A stretch of DNA of 64,000 bases from Massospora cicadina (GCA_022478985.1 JAKSZP010018529.1:1-64000); one strand, 5' to 3'; positions 34,723-46,460 are shown, counted from the stretch's first letter. Translations and numbers: made by a program. Notes: generated by a model from the letters alone, not told the origin.

Positions 34723-34989
34723 GACTTGGGACCTATCCCAACTGAAAATTTTTTTTGACCCGCTCAATGGTGCACCAAACTCATCTGCACCGCAAAAAAT
34801 TTGTCCAACGTTGGGAAAACAAAAAGCAAAGACCAAAGCCAATGTGACTCTTTCTGCAAAAATCAACAAAAACTCTGATAGCATTGCTGCTAACACCCAT
34901 CTTCTGTGAAAGCCCGTGGGGACCTAGAAGAGGCTGGTGGGCCCAGGGGCCCACCCCTCGCACCTAAGGTGCAAAGGGGAAAACCTTCA

Positions 34990-35700
34990 CTTTAGGGATG
35001 TTGAATATCACTGGACTCAAGGCCTCCCCATCCCGGGCTAGGAAACTGAGTTTTTTACAGCACAATTTACCCGTGGATATCCTGGCCATCCAGGAGTCCC
35101 ACTGTCCACAAGGTTCCAAGGAAACTTGGAAAATAACGCTCCTCCCATCCCTATCCTTTTGGTCGAAGCATTGTGGGGTGCTAATTCAGAAAAATAATTT
35201 TTTCAAATTCGTATCCTCAGAAACATTCATAAATGGCTGAGTGCTCATCATCACCTTCTCGTGGGCTGATGTAGCGCATGCAATCATCAACATCTATGCC
35301 CCAAACGGTGCACATGAGCATCGGGATTTTTTCTTGTTGGTCAAATCCCTCCTGCTACCCCATGATTCTTTCCTAGTCGGTGACATGAACTGTTGGCTAA
35401 CCTCACCAATGGACCGGTGGCCTCCCTCAACCCCACGCCCCACAGAGTCACATAGAACTACGCGTTCTAAAGGCCACCCTTGGGTTAATGGATGCGCTGC
35501 CATGACAGGCCCCACTGCTCAAAACATGACGCGTCCCCACGTCCACAGCGGCCAATTAAGGTCCATGACCTGCATCGACCTTATTCTAATGTGGCGAAAT
35601 TCCAACCCCACATCTCCCACTTCAAAACAATAAAAATAGAATTCTCTGACCATCGGCTGGTCTCAATAACCTACCACCTACCTGTCACAGTTGCTAAGGC
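34990..35700 (+). pseudogene. LINE1 ORF2: APE-type endonuclease domain
   Basis: LNITGLKASPSRARKL, DILAIQESHCPQG, NIYAPNGAHEH, LVGDMNCWL, GQLRSMTCIDLIL and FSDHRLVSI occur in order. The ORF2 start codon seen in LINE2 (ATGGGGGAAACC) is AAG here. An in-frame TGA after ETFING (35238) is also present in LINE2 at the same codon. Frameshift near 35490. Confidence 0.82.
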
Positions 35701-36299
35701 CCCACATTGGTGCAAAATCTGCCCCCTGAGCTTGCGTCACCAGGATTTTCCATGTGGGTGGAAGAGGCAACTTTGGCAAAAAAGTTTGTTGCACCATTTT
35801 GCGCGGACCCCATTTCCACATGGGCAACTTTCAAAGAGAACACCATCCGCCACTCTCGCCATCTCTCCTCCAGATGCTCACAAGCCACATCAGCAGTTAT
35901 CTCGCGCACTCTGGCAGAATTGGCACACTTGAAGTCCAACATTCCAGCTACAGGATTCAGCCCTGCATGGGGACGAAAGTGGGTGGAGGCAGCCGCCCAC
36001 CTCAATGCACTTGAAAGGCAACACAAACATCGAGTTTGTGTTCAATAAAGGGCTACACACATCACAAAAGGTGACAAGTGCACCGCATATTTTTTAAAAA
36101 AATTTTGCACCATGCCAGAGCATGGCCTGCGCACAGGTGCAAAGATTGGATAATTCTATTGCGGATACACCGGCCAAAGTGGCAACAAAATACAAAAATA
36201 TTACTCCGAGTTGTACTGAGCTGAACCAATTCAGCCAGCTGAAGTGGCGAATTCTCGACCAAGCTCAAATCTGCACCATTTTCTGATACCCGGAAATAA

Positions 36300-37170
36300 T
36301 GAATTTAATTACTCTGAATGATATATGGACAGCCATTCGCGGTGCGCCAAACCAAAAATGCCCAGGCCCAGATGGCATTCCATATGAGTTCTCTAAAAAA
36401 ATTTAAATATATATCCCCACTTCTGCTTGCCTCACTTAACCAAAGCCTGTTGGAAATGCGCCTCTCACCAGGAGGACATGAGGCCTTTACTGTACACTCC
36501 TTCAAGAAAGGGAATAAGATTGACTTAGCCAATTTGCGTCCCATTTCTCTAACAAACACAGACACCAAAATTCTAACAAAAATTATGGCTAACCAATTAG
36601 GGACTGTAGCATCTGCCACCATCTCCCCAGAACAATTCGGTTTCAACCCAGAAGGTCGATTTGGGATAACGTGCACTCTGTGGCTAATGTATGTCAGTCC
36701 ACAGCCTCTGGGGCACTGGTATTCTTGGACCAACAAAAGGCCTACAATAGAATAAACTGGGAATACCTAAGGGCCTGCCTCCATCAATTCCGCCTACCCC
36801 CTCGCTTCATCAACTGGGTGATGCTGCTCACGGAATCTGCAACAATGGCAGTGCATGGCCCTGGCTTCCTAACGGAAGTAGTCCGCCCTCAAAGGGGCTT
36901 GCGACAAGGGGACCCCCTCAGCCCACTCTTATATAACTTCAGCCTTGACCCACTACTGCGAAATGTGAATGCCCAACTCACTGGGGTCCATGTGCCAGGC
37001 CAAGCCCCAGTCAAGATATTGGCGTTCGCAGATGATTGTGTGGTTGGGATGTCTAATAATCAAGATGCACGCGCGCTTGAAGCTCTCATCCAGGAATATT
37101 CCCGGGTAAGCAACGCGGCACTGAACGCCCTCAAAACTGAAATCATCCTCCTTGGTCAGTTTCAGAACTG
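36300..37170 (+). pseudogene. LINE1 ORF2: reverse transcriptase domain
   Basis: NLRPISLTNTDTKILTKIM, FLDQQKAYNRINWEYL (motif A), RGLRQGDPLSPLLYNF (motif B), ILAFADDCVVGMSN (motif C with the FADD active site) and LKTEIILLG (motif D). The run 36671-37285 is open and contains all catalytic motifs. An upstream frame break lies near 36660 (LINE2 is intact across it). Confidence 0.88.
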
Positions 37171-38720
37171 CTGGGCCCCAGCAATTAGTTCCCAACCCGG
37201 CCCATCTGCTCACCCACGTCCACGCCTTACTACTCAACAAACACCGCTCCACTGGTGCTCCCCTTCGTGCCAAGTCCTACCATAGGACTGGTGCGCCATC
37301 TGGGCGTGTGGATGGAGGTAGGCGGATACGCGTCAGCAGTAATGGAGTGCCATATTCTGGACAGCGTGACAAAGAGAATCGCCTCTCTCAGAGCCCACCC
37401 TACTTCCCTTACTGGCAGGGTTGTTTTAGCCAGCTCTATGCTCCTATCCAAAGTCTGGTTCAGAGCCCACGCCATCCCCTTCTCCCCAAGCTTCTTCAAA
37501 TCCTTGTATGCCTTGCTGCAAGGATGGCTTTGGTCAGGCCGCCCTCCACTAGTGCGGCTAGAGGTCATGTTTGGCCCTCATCATCCTGGTGGCATGGGCC
37601 TGCTTGACTTCAAAGCCCATGCTGCCAAGATCCTGGGCACCTGGATCTCGGCCGTCACCGCTCCTACACTCCCATCCCAACACTGGTCCTGCGCAGCCCG
37701 CTCCAACTTCTCCTAAGCCTTGGGCCTCAACAATCCATCAAACCCCCTCTCCCTGATGAAATACCTCGCATCAAACACATCGGCCACAGGTCTTCACGGG
37801 ACTAAAACCCACTACAAACGAATCCTACTCTCCATGCGGAGCGCAAAGTGGAGAATTTGTAACAGTGGACATATAACCCAAAGAGGCCGCCCCTCTCCTC
37901 AATTCACATAAGAGGTACAGGGGCTACCCATCCATGATGGCGTGATCCCCATTCGGCCCCATGTCCTATCTAGGGTGGACTACCTGGACATGATGGACAT
38001 CCCTTATTCCATTGAGACCCAAAAAACAATCTGGAAATATGTACATCACCCTCTGTTGCAGCCTCAAGTCCGCTCCCATGTGTGGCGCTGCCTGAGGCGG
38101 GTGTATCGTACAGCTGAGCGCTCTAACGCTTTACACTCATCCTGTGTCGTGTGTGGCCAGTATGGAACGCTGTTCCACCGCCTGGAGAAGTGCCCCACCT
38201 CTAAAGTGATATGGCGCGAAGTTCAACGTCTGCTGGGCCAGGATCAAACGCATCCCTTCAGTCTGTCAAGAGATATGTTTGCTTATATCAATGGCCTCCT
38301 CCCTTCCACCCTCCCTCCGTGCTATGGTAATTGCAATCGCCATGTGGACCATCCACACGATTGTCTTAGATGCTATCGCAGGCTCCACCCCCACCCTCCC
38401 AGAAACTATCCACAGATTTTGGTCTCATTTGGTGGACCACTTTCAAGCGTGGATGTTTGGATACCTCCCACCGCGTTGCCAACAGCTGGTCTCCTCATGG
38501 TTCCTGATCTGGTTCATCAAATCAGACCCTTCCTCCACATGTGCTCAATAGTGGCTACGGCCTCTTCACACGTTCCCTCCCCCTCCCCATAGGTGGCGTT
38601 CCCGCTGGCAACAAGAGATAGCATCGCTTCTCTGGGGTGCCTCCCTCAGTACTAAGTTTATCTGTCCTGAGTCATATTCAGAAGTGTCCGTCCCATGGTC
38701 AGCCTTCCCCGCAATAAATT
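37171..38720 (+). pseudogene. LINE1 ORF2: C-terminal region with zinc knuckle
   Basis: FGPHHPGGMGLLDFKAHAAK and LGTWISAV follow RT. VWRCLRRVYRTAERSNALH precedes CVVCGQYGTLFHRLEKC (CX2CX7HX4C) at about 38145-38195, then VIWREVQRLLG. A later frame, PHRWRSRWQQEIASLLWG, runs on to SYSEVSVPWSAFPA, so the ORF2 C-terminus overlaps the shared 3' tail. Several stops. Confidence 0.78.
38681..38720 (+). other. Shared 3' tail motif (LINE1)
   Basis: gaagtgtccgtcccatggtc, then agccttccccgcaataaa. Coding sense EVSVPWSAFPAI. Confidence 0.8.
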
Positions 38721-39045
38721 TAAAAATAATAGCTAAGCCAAAGGGTTAGAACTGACCAAAGCGATGAAGATATGAGTGAAAGGTAAAGATAAGAAAATGA
38801 AGTTTTTTAATTAGCGAAAAGAAAGTGGAAAGTAGAAAAGAATAGGAACCTGCAGTAGAAGACTGCTATTTTTATACATCAAAGCAAATAAAGTGCTATT
38901 GCAGAGGCAATCACTTCCTATAAAACAATAACTATTGTAATTCATTGAAAGTTGGCGATCTCCATATTTTCAATTCGTTTCTCAGTGGGTTCAACCCTAT
39001 GCAAACCATTAGACAGGTAAAAACCCTTCTGCCAAATTTTTAACA

Positions 39046-40130
39046 TATGGTACCTTAATAAAGTCACTATATCTTATCTTCATCCAGTCCTGGCAGAGTC
39101 ACAAATTGCTCGCTATATGGAGAAAAACAAAGCCTTCTCCAAATTAGATTGTTGAATGCTTTTAATCAGATTTCTATCAAAAAGGGTAAGGAATGGCTTA
39201 ATGCATTCCATACCAAGAAGGAGATTTTTCAAGTCAGAATCATGCTTTTTGGGATCAAGAATGCCCTGGATTTTCCAACGTCATATTGATGCAGCCTTAG
39301 GAGAGTTGTGGGGCGTATGCGCTGTGGCCTACATCGTTGAATTTCTGGTGTTCTCCCCTGATCAATCATCCCAAGTGATTCACCTGCAGCAAGTGGTGGA
39401 GCATTTGAGGACAGCAAACCTGATGCTGAAAATCAATATGTGTGATTTTTTTCCCCAGGTCACCTTCCTGGGCACATCAATTTAGACAAAGGCCCATGAT
39501 CTCTCTGGACAAGGAGAAGGCAATTTGCAATTGGCCAACAACCTCAGTTAGAGAATTGAGAAGCTTTTTAAAGACTTGTAACTTTTTAAAGAGTTCACGA
39601 CAATTCTTTGTGAGGCACCGACGCCTTTGTATAAAGCTAGTAGGGCCAAATTTCTTCGGTGATCCTTTGAACTTGAGGATGCCTTCCAAGCGGTGAAGTG
39701 CACCCTGCTTTCTAATTCAGTTCTTCATCACGTGGACCCTAATAGGGAGTTTATAGTGGCTAGTGATGCTTCCAACTTTGCAATAGCTGCTGCTCTGTTA
39801 CAATTTGGAGAAGATGGCGTTGATAATCTTATGAGATAATTTCTTGGAAAATGTCCTTACCTGAGTTGATTTACGCTGCTTATGACAAAAAACTATTGAC
39901 ATTGGTGGAAACACTGACTTATTGGCGTCATCATCTACCAATTCCCTCCAGACATTCTGTGTTTGTATAGATCATTGAGACCTATTGTATTACTACGCTC
40001 CTCATATCCTGACACCATGGAAACCTAGTGGCATGATACTATTGCTTATTTGTGTTCTCTTATATTTTAAGTCAAGGAGAATGGTTTGGCTGATTCTCTG
40101 AGTCGAAACTAAGCTTTAGCTCCTGATCCC
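39046..40130 (+). pseudogene. E3 reverse transcriptase and RNase H (right part)
   Basis: Starts YLNKVTI, continuing the motif broken off at 27618. Then KNKAFSKLD, NAFNQISIKKG.EW, VRIMLFGIKNALDF and VAYIVEFLVFSP (39330), the place of YLDDILIFS, where both catalytic Asp are gone. HVDPNREFIVASDASNFAIAA (39735-39800) is the RNase H core with its Asp residues. GLADSLSRN near 40085 is the end of RNase H. Several frame changes. Confidence 0.75.
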
Positions 40131-40199
40131 AGGAAGTGGAGTTGCACAATAACCACTTGGTGATTCTTCCAGTAAGATTTTATCCAAGAAAAACTTTCA

Positions 40200-41465
40200 C
40201 CGTGACATAAATGGCAGTTTTGATTCTCTGGAGAATCTATAGAGGTATGGTTAGAAAGTCATCAAACCTATTTCTTTATTAGCATAATATACTAAGGTTC
40301 CCACCAAAAGAAAGTTAAATCAAGAGGATATAATCAGAAGTACCATGTAAAGAATGAGATAGTAAGGCTTCAGGGACAATTATGGTTCACACTGGACCAC
40401 TACGCCTGGAAATATTCAAGGATCACCATGATGGTATTATGGTCGGACACCCCTAGGAAGTCGAAGACTTAAAGCTGATTTTCCATGTATATAACTGGAA
40501 GGGATTGGCCACACAGGTTGCATGATATTCAAAGGATTGCCTGGTCTGCAATAGGATGAAACCAAAAAAATTAAACTTATGCGAGTTTTTTGTACCATTC
40601 CAACAGAAAGAGGGTCCCTAACTTCCTCTCAGTCAATTTTATTGTAAAGCTACCTGCGTAAGAGGGTTATTATTCTATCATGGTAGTTGTAAACCAGTTT
40701 ACTAAGTTCGCCCATTTCATCCCATGTAACACCACAGTAACTGCGGCACATATGGCTAAGTTATTTATTTCTTTTGTTTTTCCTCCATGGGATGCTCAAG
40801 AGATAATTAGCGACCTTGGATCCAAGTGAAAGTCCTTTTTGGAAAGATTTGTGCAAAACTATTCAGATTTGTCCATGTTATTCTATTGCCTTCCACACCC
40901 AATCAGATAGGCTGACAGAGACTGTGAACAAGGGCCTAGAACAGTTCTTGCGGTGTTACATTAAAGCTATCTATTCTAATTGGGCTTTCCTTCTTCCCTT
41001 GGCCCAAATATAGTTATAACAACGCCCAGCATGCTTCCATTAGGTAACCCCATTATCGCCAACTATGGTTTCAACCCTCATTTAAAAAGTAACCCAGTGG
41101 TGGGTTCAAGGTGGAAGCGGTGGTGGACTTCGCCAATTCCATCAAGAAAGTACATAAGGAGTCAACACCAATTTGGATGCCGCCATTAAGATCTATAAGG
41201 AGAACACAGATTGTAAGAGACAGGTGGGCCCTGCATACAAGGAAGGAGATCTCGTTTTGCTTGATGCCATAAATATACCAATCAAACAGCCATACAAAAA
41301 CCTGAGGCCTAAGAGGCTAGGACCATACCTCATTGTCTGCAAAGTGTATTATGCCTCATACCAGTTGGATCTTCCCCTTCATTTTGGATCTTTGTTGTGT
41401 TTCATGAAAGAAAACTAGCTTTGCTTGTGAATCCCCTGCCTGAGACTTCAGTGGCATACATTGTA
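40200..41465 (+). pseudogene. E3 integrase
   Basis: YYSIMVVVNQFTKFAHFIPC (40670-40730; the catalytic Asp is Asn), AAHMAKLFISFVFPPWDAQEI then ISDLGS (second Asp), FHTQSDRLTETVNKGLEQFL (40890; third acidic residue Glu kept), and after 41170 YKEGDLVLLDAINIPIK and NLRPKRLGPYLIVCKV, the GPF.I C-terminal module. The open run 41173-41418 is well preserved. It would integrate the cDNA. Confidence 0.8.
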
Positions 41466-41700
41466 GTTGCGACTCAAGAGTGGGAAGTAGGCGAGGTTTT
41501 AGCCTCCCATTGTGTAAGTAGAAGACTGAAGTACCTGGTGCCGTGAAAAGGGTTTGACGCCGCAGAGAATAGTTGATTCCCAGAACCTGACTGTATCCAT
41601 GCCCAAGACCTCATTGATGAGTTCCATGAGCGTTTTCTGGATGAAGCTAGTCCCAAGGTCAAACCAGTCGTCACCACATTGGTGATGCCCCCACCCACAA
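41466..41700 (+). pseudogene. E3 integrase-linked chromodomain
   Basis: EWEVGEVLASHCVSRRLKYL, VP-stop-KGFDAAENS-stop-FPEPDC and IHAQDLIDEFHERF match the chromodomain pattern (EVE.I...R..R...YLVKWKG....E.TWEP...L.....LI..F). The two stops, both TGA, fall at the two conserved Trp positions. Chromodomains of chromoviruses steer integration to marked chromatin. It follows integrase in frame, as expected. Confidence 0.75.
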
Positions 41701-41756
41701 GAACCTTTCCCTGGTTGACGCCTTGTAGGAGTGGCGCCTAAAAATTGTGAGGGTAA

Positions 41757-42628
41757 ATACATGGTTAATTAAATTTAATTGTGGTATAGATTGTATTAAT
41801 AAGGCTGAGCGGGAGGAGTCTAAGGGGATCAAGTTAGTGAACCCAAATGATCTGAAGCATAGCCTGGACTAACGCTAAGTAAGGGCAAAATATGCTTAGG
41901 TTGGTTATGGGGGTGAACATGATGGTCACAAATGCGTTACATCATTGGCTCTGAAGCTTACAGTTATTTTTAAAAAAATGGTATAAAACATTTGCTTAGA
42001 GAATAAAAATTTAAGTCCCGTTTGGTTTACCATATTGCCAAATTTGGAAAAATCTAATTGCAGTCAAGCATCTAAGTGCGAGCTTACCTAAGCTATAGTA
42101 CAACCATGAATGATAGTTTGTATTTATTGGCTGTTTTGGGCAGAGTGCCTCCAAATGGATAATGATATCCACCAATTATTTAAAAGTGGTTGTTTGAGAC
42201 CAAACTTCTTTGTTGATCAAATTTGTTTAAATATGACTACGTTCACTTATGGATTATGAGATGGTCCTCTGGTTTGATATTATTGAAGACCTCCTGGAGG
42301 AAGTCTTAAATAATATAGGTCATCCAATTTTGTCTAAATTAGATATGGATTCTATTTCCATCAAGAGAAATCCTGGACCTCTCTAAATTGAGGCTCCTAA
42401 GAACCCCAACAATGATCTGCACTTGGTTATGGAACACCCCTGGGGTCTAACAAAGTTCTCGTCTTTTTTTTGTTTAATTTTTAGCAATTTTCACAATTCT
42501 GTACACTCTCTACTTAGGTCCTGTGTGAGCACTTTTGTGGTGCCCTTTTCCCTTTACTGCTAGCAGCTTGTTCCCTAGTTGTGTGGCTGTGCATTCCGCA
42601 TCACCTATCAGGAAATGAGAGAGTTACA
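41757..42628 (+). repeat. E3 3' LTR
   Basis: Follows gagggtaa (short purine tract) and matches 22548-23415 across its length. Confidence 0.78.
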
Positions 42629-43034
42629 TACACTCTATTGACAATTTCTTTCCCAAAAGTTTATATTAAGTTTTAAGACTTACAGCAGCCCAACATTAAA
42701 GCACTTGAAGTCAAAAAGGAGATATTTGCAAACTATATAAGGTAGAGCTGGAATAAGTAAATAAATTTAATTGCAGTAAAATCAATTGATCTTAATGTGA
42801 GCTTTAAAAAGGTTTGGGGTTATAAATAAGGAAATTTAGATTATATAAATAGTGTAATAGATAACTTACCTGAGTTAAAAAGTACCATTTAACAGTTTAG
42901 TTGAGGGTAGCTCTCTGCATAAGATCTTAAATATCACAATGTAAAAACCGATATTCAAGGTGTGGACATGAGCAGTCTAAAACAAAGATGTTTGAAAGCA
43001 CTTGAAAGAGTTACACTTATAATCTCTAGAGTGA
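42629..43034. other. AT-rich spacer
   Basis: No recognisable coding or structural signal between E3 and F2. Confidence 0.4.
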
Positions 43035-45122
43035 TAAAGCTTATATATAGTTGGAGACAAGGATTACTTCCTCCCAATTGGAAGTCACCTATGGCTATAT
43101 CAGAGTAGATTAAGATACTAGCTCAGTTAGAGGGTAAGTTTTTTTTGCTTTAGTAAGCTTTTTTCCTTTTTATATACTATTTTAGTCAGATGGTAGGGTC
43201 TCATAGTTCCCCCACCATTTAATAGAAACATACATACATACATACATATTTATATATTCTTATATATATTTAAATTACTCTCTAGTTTCAAATCACTAAT
43301 AAATTTAAAGTTTTTTTGGTATAACAAGTCAAATCAAATGGACAGTTTAGTATTATCAATTTTTTTTAGGTTTTAAAAATGAATCGGTCATTGAATGTGA
43401 TTCCTGCATCAGCGCCAGACTTTGCTCCTTCATGGGGCTTTAGAATTGGCACCACCAAGAATTTATGACTCGATGTCCAAGTGAGCCAGGGCTGGGTAAG
43501 CCAGTCCTTCTAAAATAATCAAGCGCTTTGATTTTCTAAGAGCTTAGCGCTCCATCTTGTCCAGACACAACCTAATTAAGTTAATAAATTCAAACTACCT
43601 TTGGTCAGATGTTAAATTCTGACTTTGGGCGGAGTATGGATGGTTATCTCCTTATACTGATCAACAGATCTTAGAATTGCTGATGGAAGCCTTTGCTTCG
43701 AAAAACCTTGTGGATTACTGTTATTTTAAGGGCTACTTTGACGAGGCTTTACCTCTGATTTAGACATGTCAATTGCTTCCCAAGTATAGCTTGTTAATAA
43801 AATACCCCCTATAATTACTCTTACTATTCTACCCATGGATAAGACAATGGTCATGAAAAAATCTTTAGGTCTATTCTTCAGCCTTTCCCCAGAAGAATTA
43901 AAAGGAGTTGCTTACTGGCCTTGTTCAATAAAAGAGGAATCCTATGATTGATTGTCATCCTTTAAGGCTTGAAGAGCTGTTCAGTACTTAGGGTGGTGGG
44001 CATTAACATTACACAACATATAGAAATGCCCATAAACCTCCCTTTTCAATCAACCTCATGATGCCTGACTCACTCTTCTGGGACCAAGTCTAAAAATTCC
44101 AGGCGGTGTGTCCAATTTTTCAAACTGGACAACTCAAAGGTAAAGTTTCCTCAATTGTACGCTTATGCCACTTCAGATGCAGTTAATATTGAAGTTAATT
44201 TTTATGTAATTTAAGGGTGTAGTTCAACACTGGGCTCACTATTACCTCCAAAGACTAAAAAATTGTTTTAAGGTATAATAAAAGAAAGCTTAAATAAAAC
44301 TCAGACCAAAAATTCATTATTAAATTTTAGCTGAAAATAAACCAGTTAAACTCATATAGTTGGTTAAATATAAATATAAATATAAATTCAAAATTTCATG
44401 CCAGCCACTAGCTGTAATCTACTAATCATGAACAACATTGACAGACAGTAAGCTCAAAATTATGGGTAATGTGGTACCATCTTTTTAGGAAAGCCCTACA
44501 CTTCCTAGCCTCTGTCCATGTTGGGTATTTAAAAATCAAAAGATACCAACAACCATTCTGAGCCTATTGTTTATTTGTAATAAATTCTTATTAAATATTT
44601 TGACAAATAATTCTAACTCATCACTTTAAAAAAGCCCAATATGAGGATATATATGAATACACATTGCATGACATTAAATGTGACTCAGCACCAGAACTTT
44701 TTCCATTCATAAAGGGCTATTCACCATGACTCAGAGCAACTTACGGAAGGTCTTCTACCTCCTAACTTTTCTGATGACTTTATTGAATGGCAAAAATCTG
44801 ATTTTTAGCACTAGGTGGTCCCAACCTAAGGGGGTACACCAAAATATAACCATCTGAGATTCATAACGTTTGCAAATCATCTAATGCTATTAGAACGGTG
44901 GCATATGCCCACAATTTTGACCTTAAAGATAACCTACTCAGAAGTTAAGAAGACACTCTTTTATTGCCTATTTTGTGTCTCAATGTTGAAGAGGCTTAGC
45001 TAATTAAACTAAAGCCCTGTCTCTTGAATGTATTTTGGTTTATAATGAGAATTTTATCTACTTAACCTCATCCCAAGGATTCTCTCACTCCCCTTTTATC
45101 TTCTCAAGAGTGATACATCTTA
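43035..45122 (+). mobile_element. F2: diverged ORF1-type repeat
   Basis: AT-rich leader with a CATA microsatellite (about 43228-43250), then IPASAPDFAPSWGF, like the MS.PP.SP.WG start of B, near 43405-43440, a knuckle-like remnant near 44110 (VCPIFQTGQLK) and VCKSSNAIRTVAYAHNF near 44870-44930, which B1 mirrors with LYKNANDAIRTWQL. It is therefore a distant relative of B. Its leader repeats at 45123, where F3 begins. No shared 3' tail was seen at its end. Boundaries approximate. Confidence 0.55.
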
Positions 45123-45299
45123 GACATAGATGGTGATGAGAATCACCTACAATAAGAAGTCACCCTTGACTATGTAAGAGTAGTTTAAACTCCCTAACCC
45201 AGTTGAATGTTAAGGTTTATGCTTTAACAAACTTTTTTTCCTATCATATTATTATATACTTTTGATGTAAAGGTCTTATGGTTCACTAACCCTTGACTA
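45123..45299 (+). mobile_element. F3, part 1 (leader)
   Basis: Repeats F2's leader (aagtcacccttgactatgta / aagtcacctatggctatatc). Interrupted by TRIM2. Confidence 0.5.
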
Positions 45300-46460
45300 A
45301 AATATTCATACACCCTCAATGAGACAAAGCCCATTACAATGTCCTGATGCTGTGACGGGTTTAACAAAGCTGATGAAAGCAACACTCTGATAATATTAAA
45401 AGACGTTCTTATTAAGCTAAAAAGGGCACAAAATGCATCACAAAAATGTAAATCTTCAAGCTGGTATTCTATTATAATCAAAGAAAGGCTTTTATAGTAA
45501 GGGTTGGCAAAATTGGCTGCATGATTGGGAAACATTCCCTAAGGTCAGCGGAATTTATGGATGCACTTTCAGATTGTCAAACTATCATTCTGATAAACAT
45601 TTTTGTAAACTAAATATTCAGGCTTTATCACTGACTTGAGCTCCACTGAGCTCCAGCAAGGTAGGTGCTCAAAAACAATACATGTTAAAAATGTGAATTC
45701 AATGATTTGGTAAACTCATATTTTGATGTCAACTCACACAAGATGGAGGCGTTAATGGGCAGCAGCGAAGGCGAGGGGAATGGGGTATGTCCAGAAGTGC
45801 CTTATCAGGTGTGTGGACTATGAACATAGATCAGTCAGGGCTACATGGTCTATGGTAATAGTAGCCAATAATCTTGCACTGCTGAGGTGTAAACATTGGC
45901 TAGTTGATTGAGGTTGGAGGCACAACAGAAGGTCGCGTTGTAGGCACTGGAGGGGGATGTCCTTATGGGTACATGTGGCCTGACTGGGGACAGGATGGTG
46001 GGCGGAAGTGCAATGATTACCATAGCATGTGGACTTCAGAACATTTACATTGGCGGGGACAGAAAAACAAATGAACTTGAATTAACGTAACAAGCCAAAG
46101 CCCATCATATTGCCCTCATGCTGGGACAGGTTTGGCAAAGCTAACAAAATAAAGCCCAAGATTAAGATGATACTTTTAATGTTAAAAATGGTCCAAAAAA
46201 TGCGTCCCAATAACCTGTAGGATTTTGGGAAGAGTTCATTAAAAATCAAAGGGAGGCTTTTATACCAAAGGGTTGGCAAAATTAGATGCATGAGGGGGAA
46301 CAGGACTGAGGTCAATGGAATTTTCAGTTTTACCATCAGATTTAAGAAACTATTGAACTGATAAATAGTTTAATGTAATTAGATTATCCAGCACTACTTA
46401 ACAATGTGAGTTCTGCTGAGCCAGCAAGGTAGTTGCATATAAATGACTCACACTAAATTT
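45300..46460 (-). mobile_element. TRIM2: second copy of the short LTR element
   Basis: Direct repeats at about 45300-45731 and 46046-46460 with about 315 bases between. Shared blocks: aagcccatta/catcatat.., ggcttttatagtaagggttggcaaaattgg / ..taccaaagggttggcaaaattag, and gagctc..agcaaggta. Read on the minus strand its LTR and interior match TRIM1, including ctccatctt then tg-gagttga next to the LTR. No coding capacity. Inserted in F3; ends approximate. Confidence 0.68.

Larger units (their letters stand above)
33464..38724 (+). mobile_element. LINE1: full-length L1-like LINE
   Basis: 5261 bp with a perfect 17 bp target duplication, aataatagctaagccaa, at 33447-33463 and 38725-38741, lying in E2's 3' LTR (E2's left LTR shows the empty site near 27847). 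Contents: leader hairpin, ORF1 (33556), ORF2 with endonuclease, RT and C-terminal knuckle, then the shared tail. Very similar to LINE2 on the other strand (56848-62114, 5267 bp). It has many stops and frameshifts, so it cannot move now, but it is among the youngest insertions here. Confidence 0.93.
27625..39045 (+). mobile_element. E2: Ty3/gypsy LTR retrotransposon, 3' LTR split by LINE1
   Basis: 5' LTR about 27625-28148; 3' LTR 33244-33463 plus 38742-39045. Both LTRs share ccaacaaatgaataatagctaag and ctcagtgggttcaaccctat, split as listed. PBS at 28150, purine tract at 33233. Interior 28149-33243 contains gag, protease, RT, RNase H and integrase in gypsy order. No zinc-independent intact frame remains. 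Target duplication is unclear (candidate atgg-containing pentamers at 27613 and 39046). Inserted in E3's RT. Confidence 0.85.
22548..42628 (+). mobile_element. E3: Ty3/gypsy chromovirus, split by B2 and E2
   Basis: LTRs at 22548-about 23415 and 41757-about 42628 (868 and 872 bp) share blocks such as gctgagcgggag, cctgaagca and tgtgcattccgca. The ends could extend about 13 bases to a shared ttgaca. Between them, in order, are gag-like sequence, protease region, RT, RNase H, integrase and a chromodomain. B2 (24630-26542) and E2 (about 27625-39045, with LINE1 inside) are inserted. No clear target duplication (gaaac / tacac). Being host to two layers of insertions, it is among the oldest datable insertions here. 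Confidence 0.85.

Noticed and set aside
43226..43252. CATA microsatellite as a possible functional repeat
   Set aside because: Ordinary simple repeat; shorter versions occur in F1 and F3 leaders, so it is just part of the F leader.
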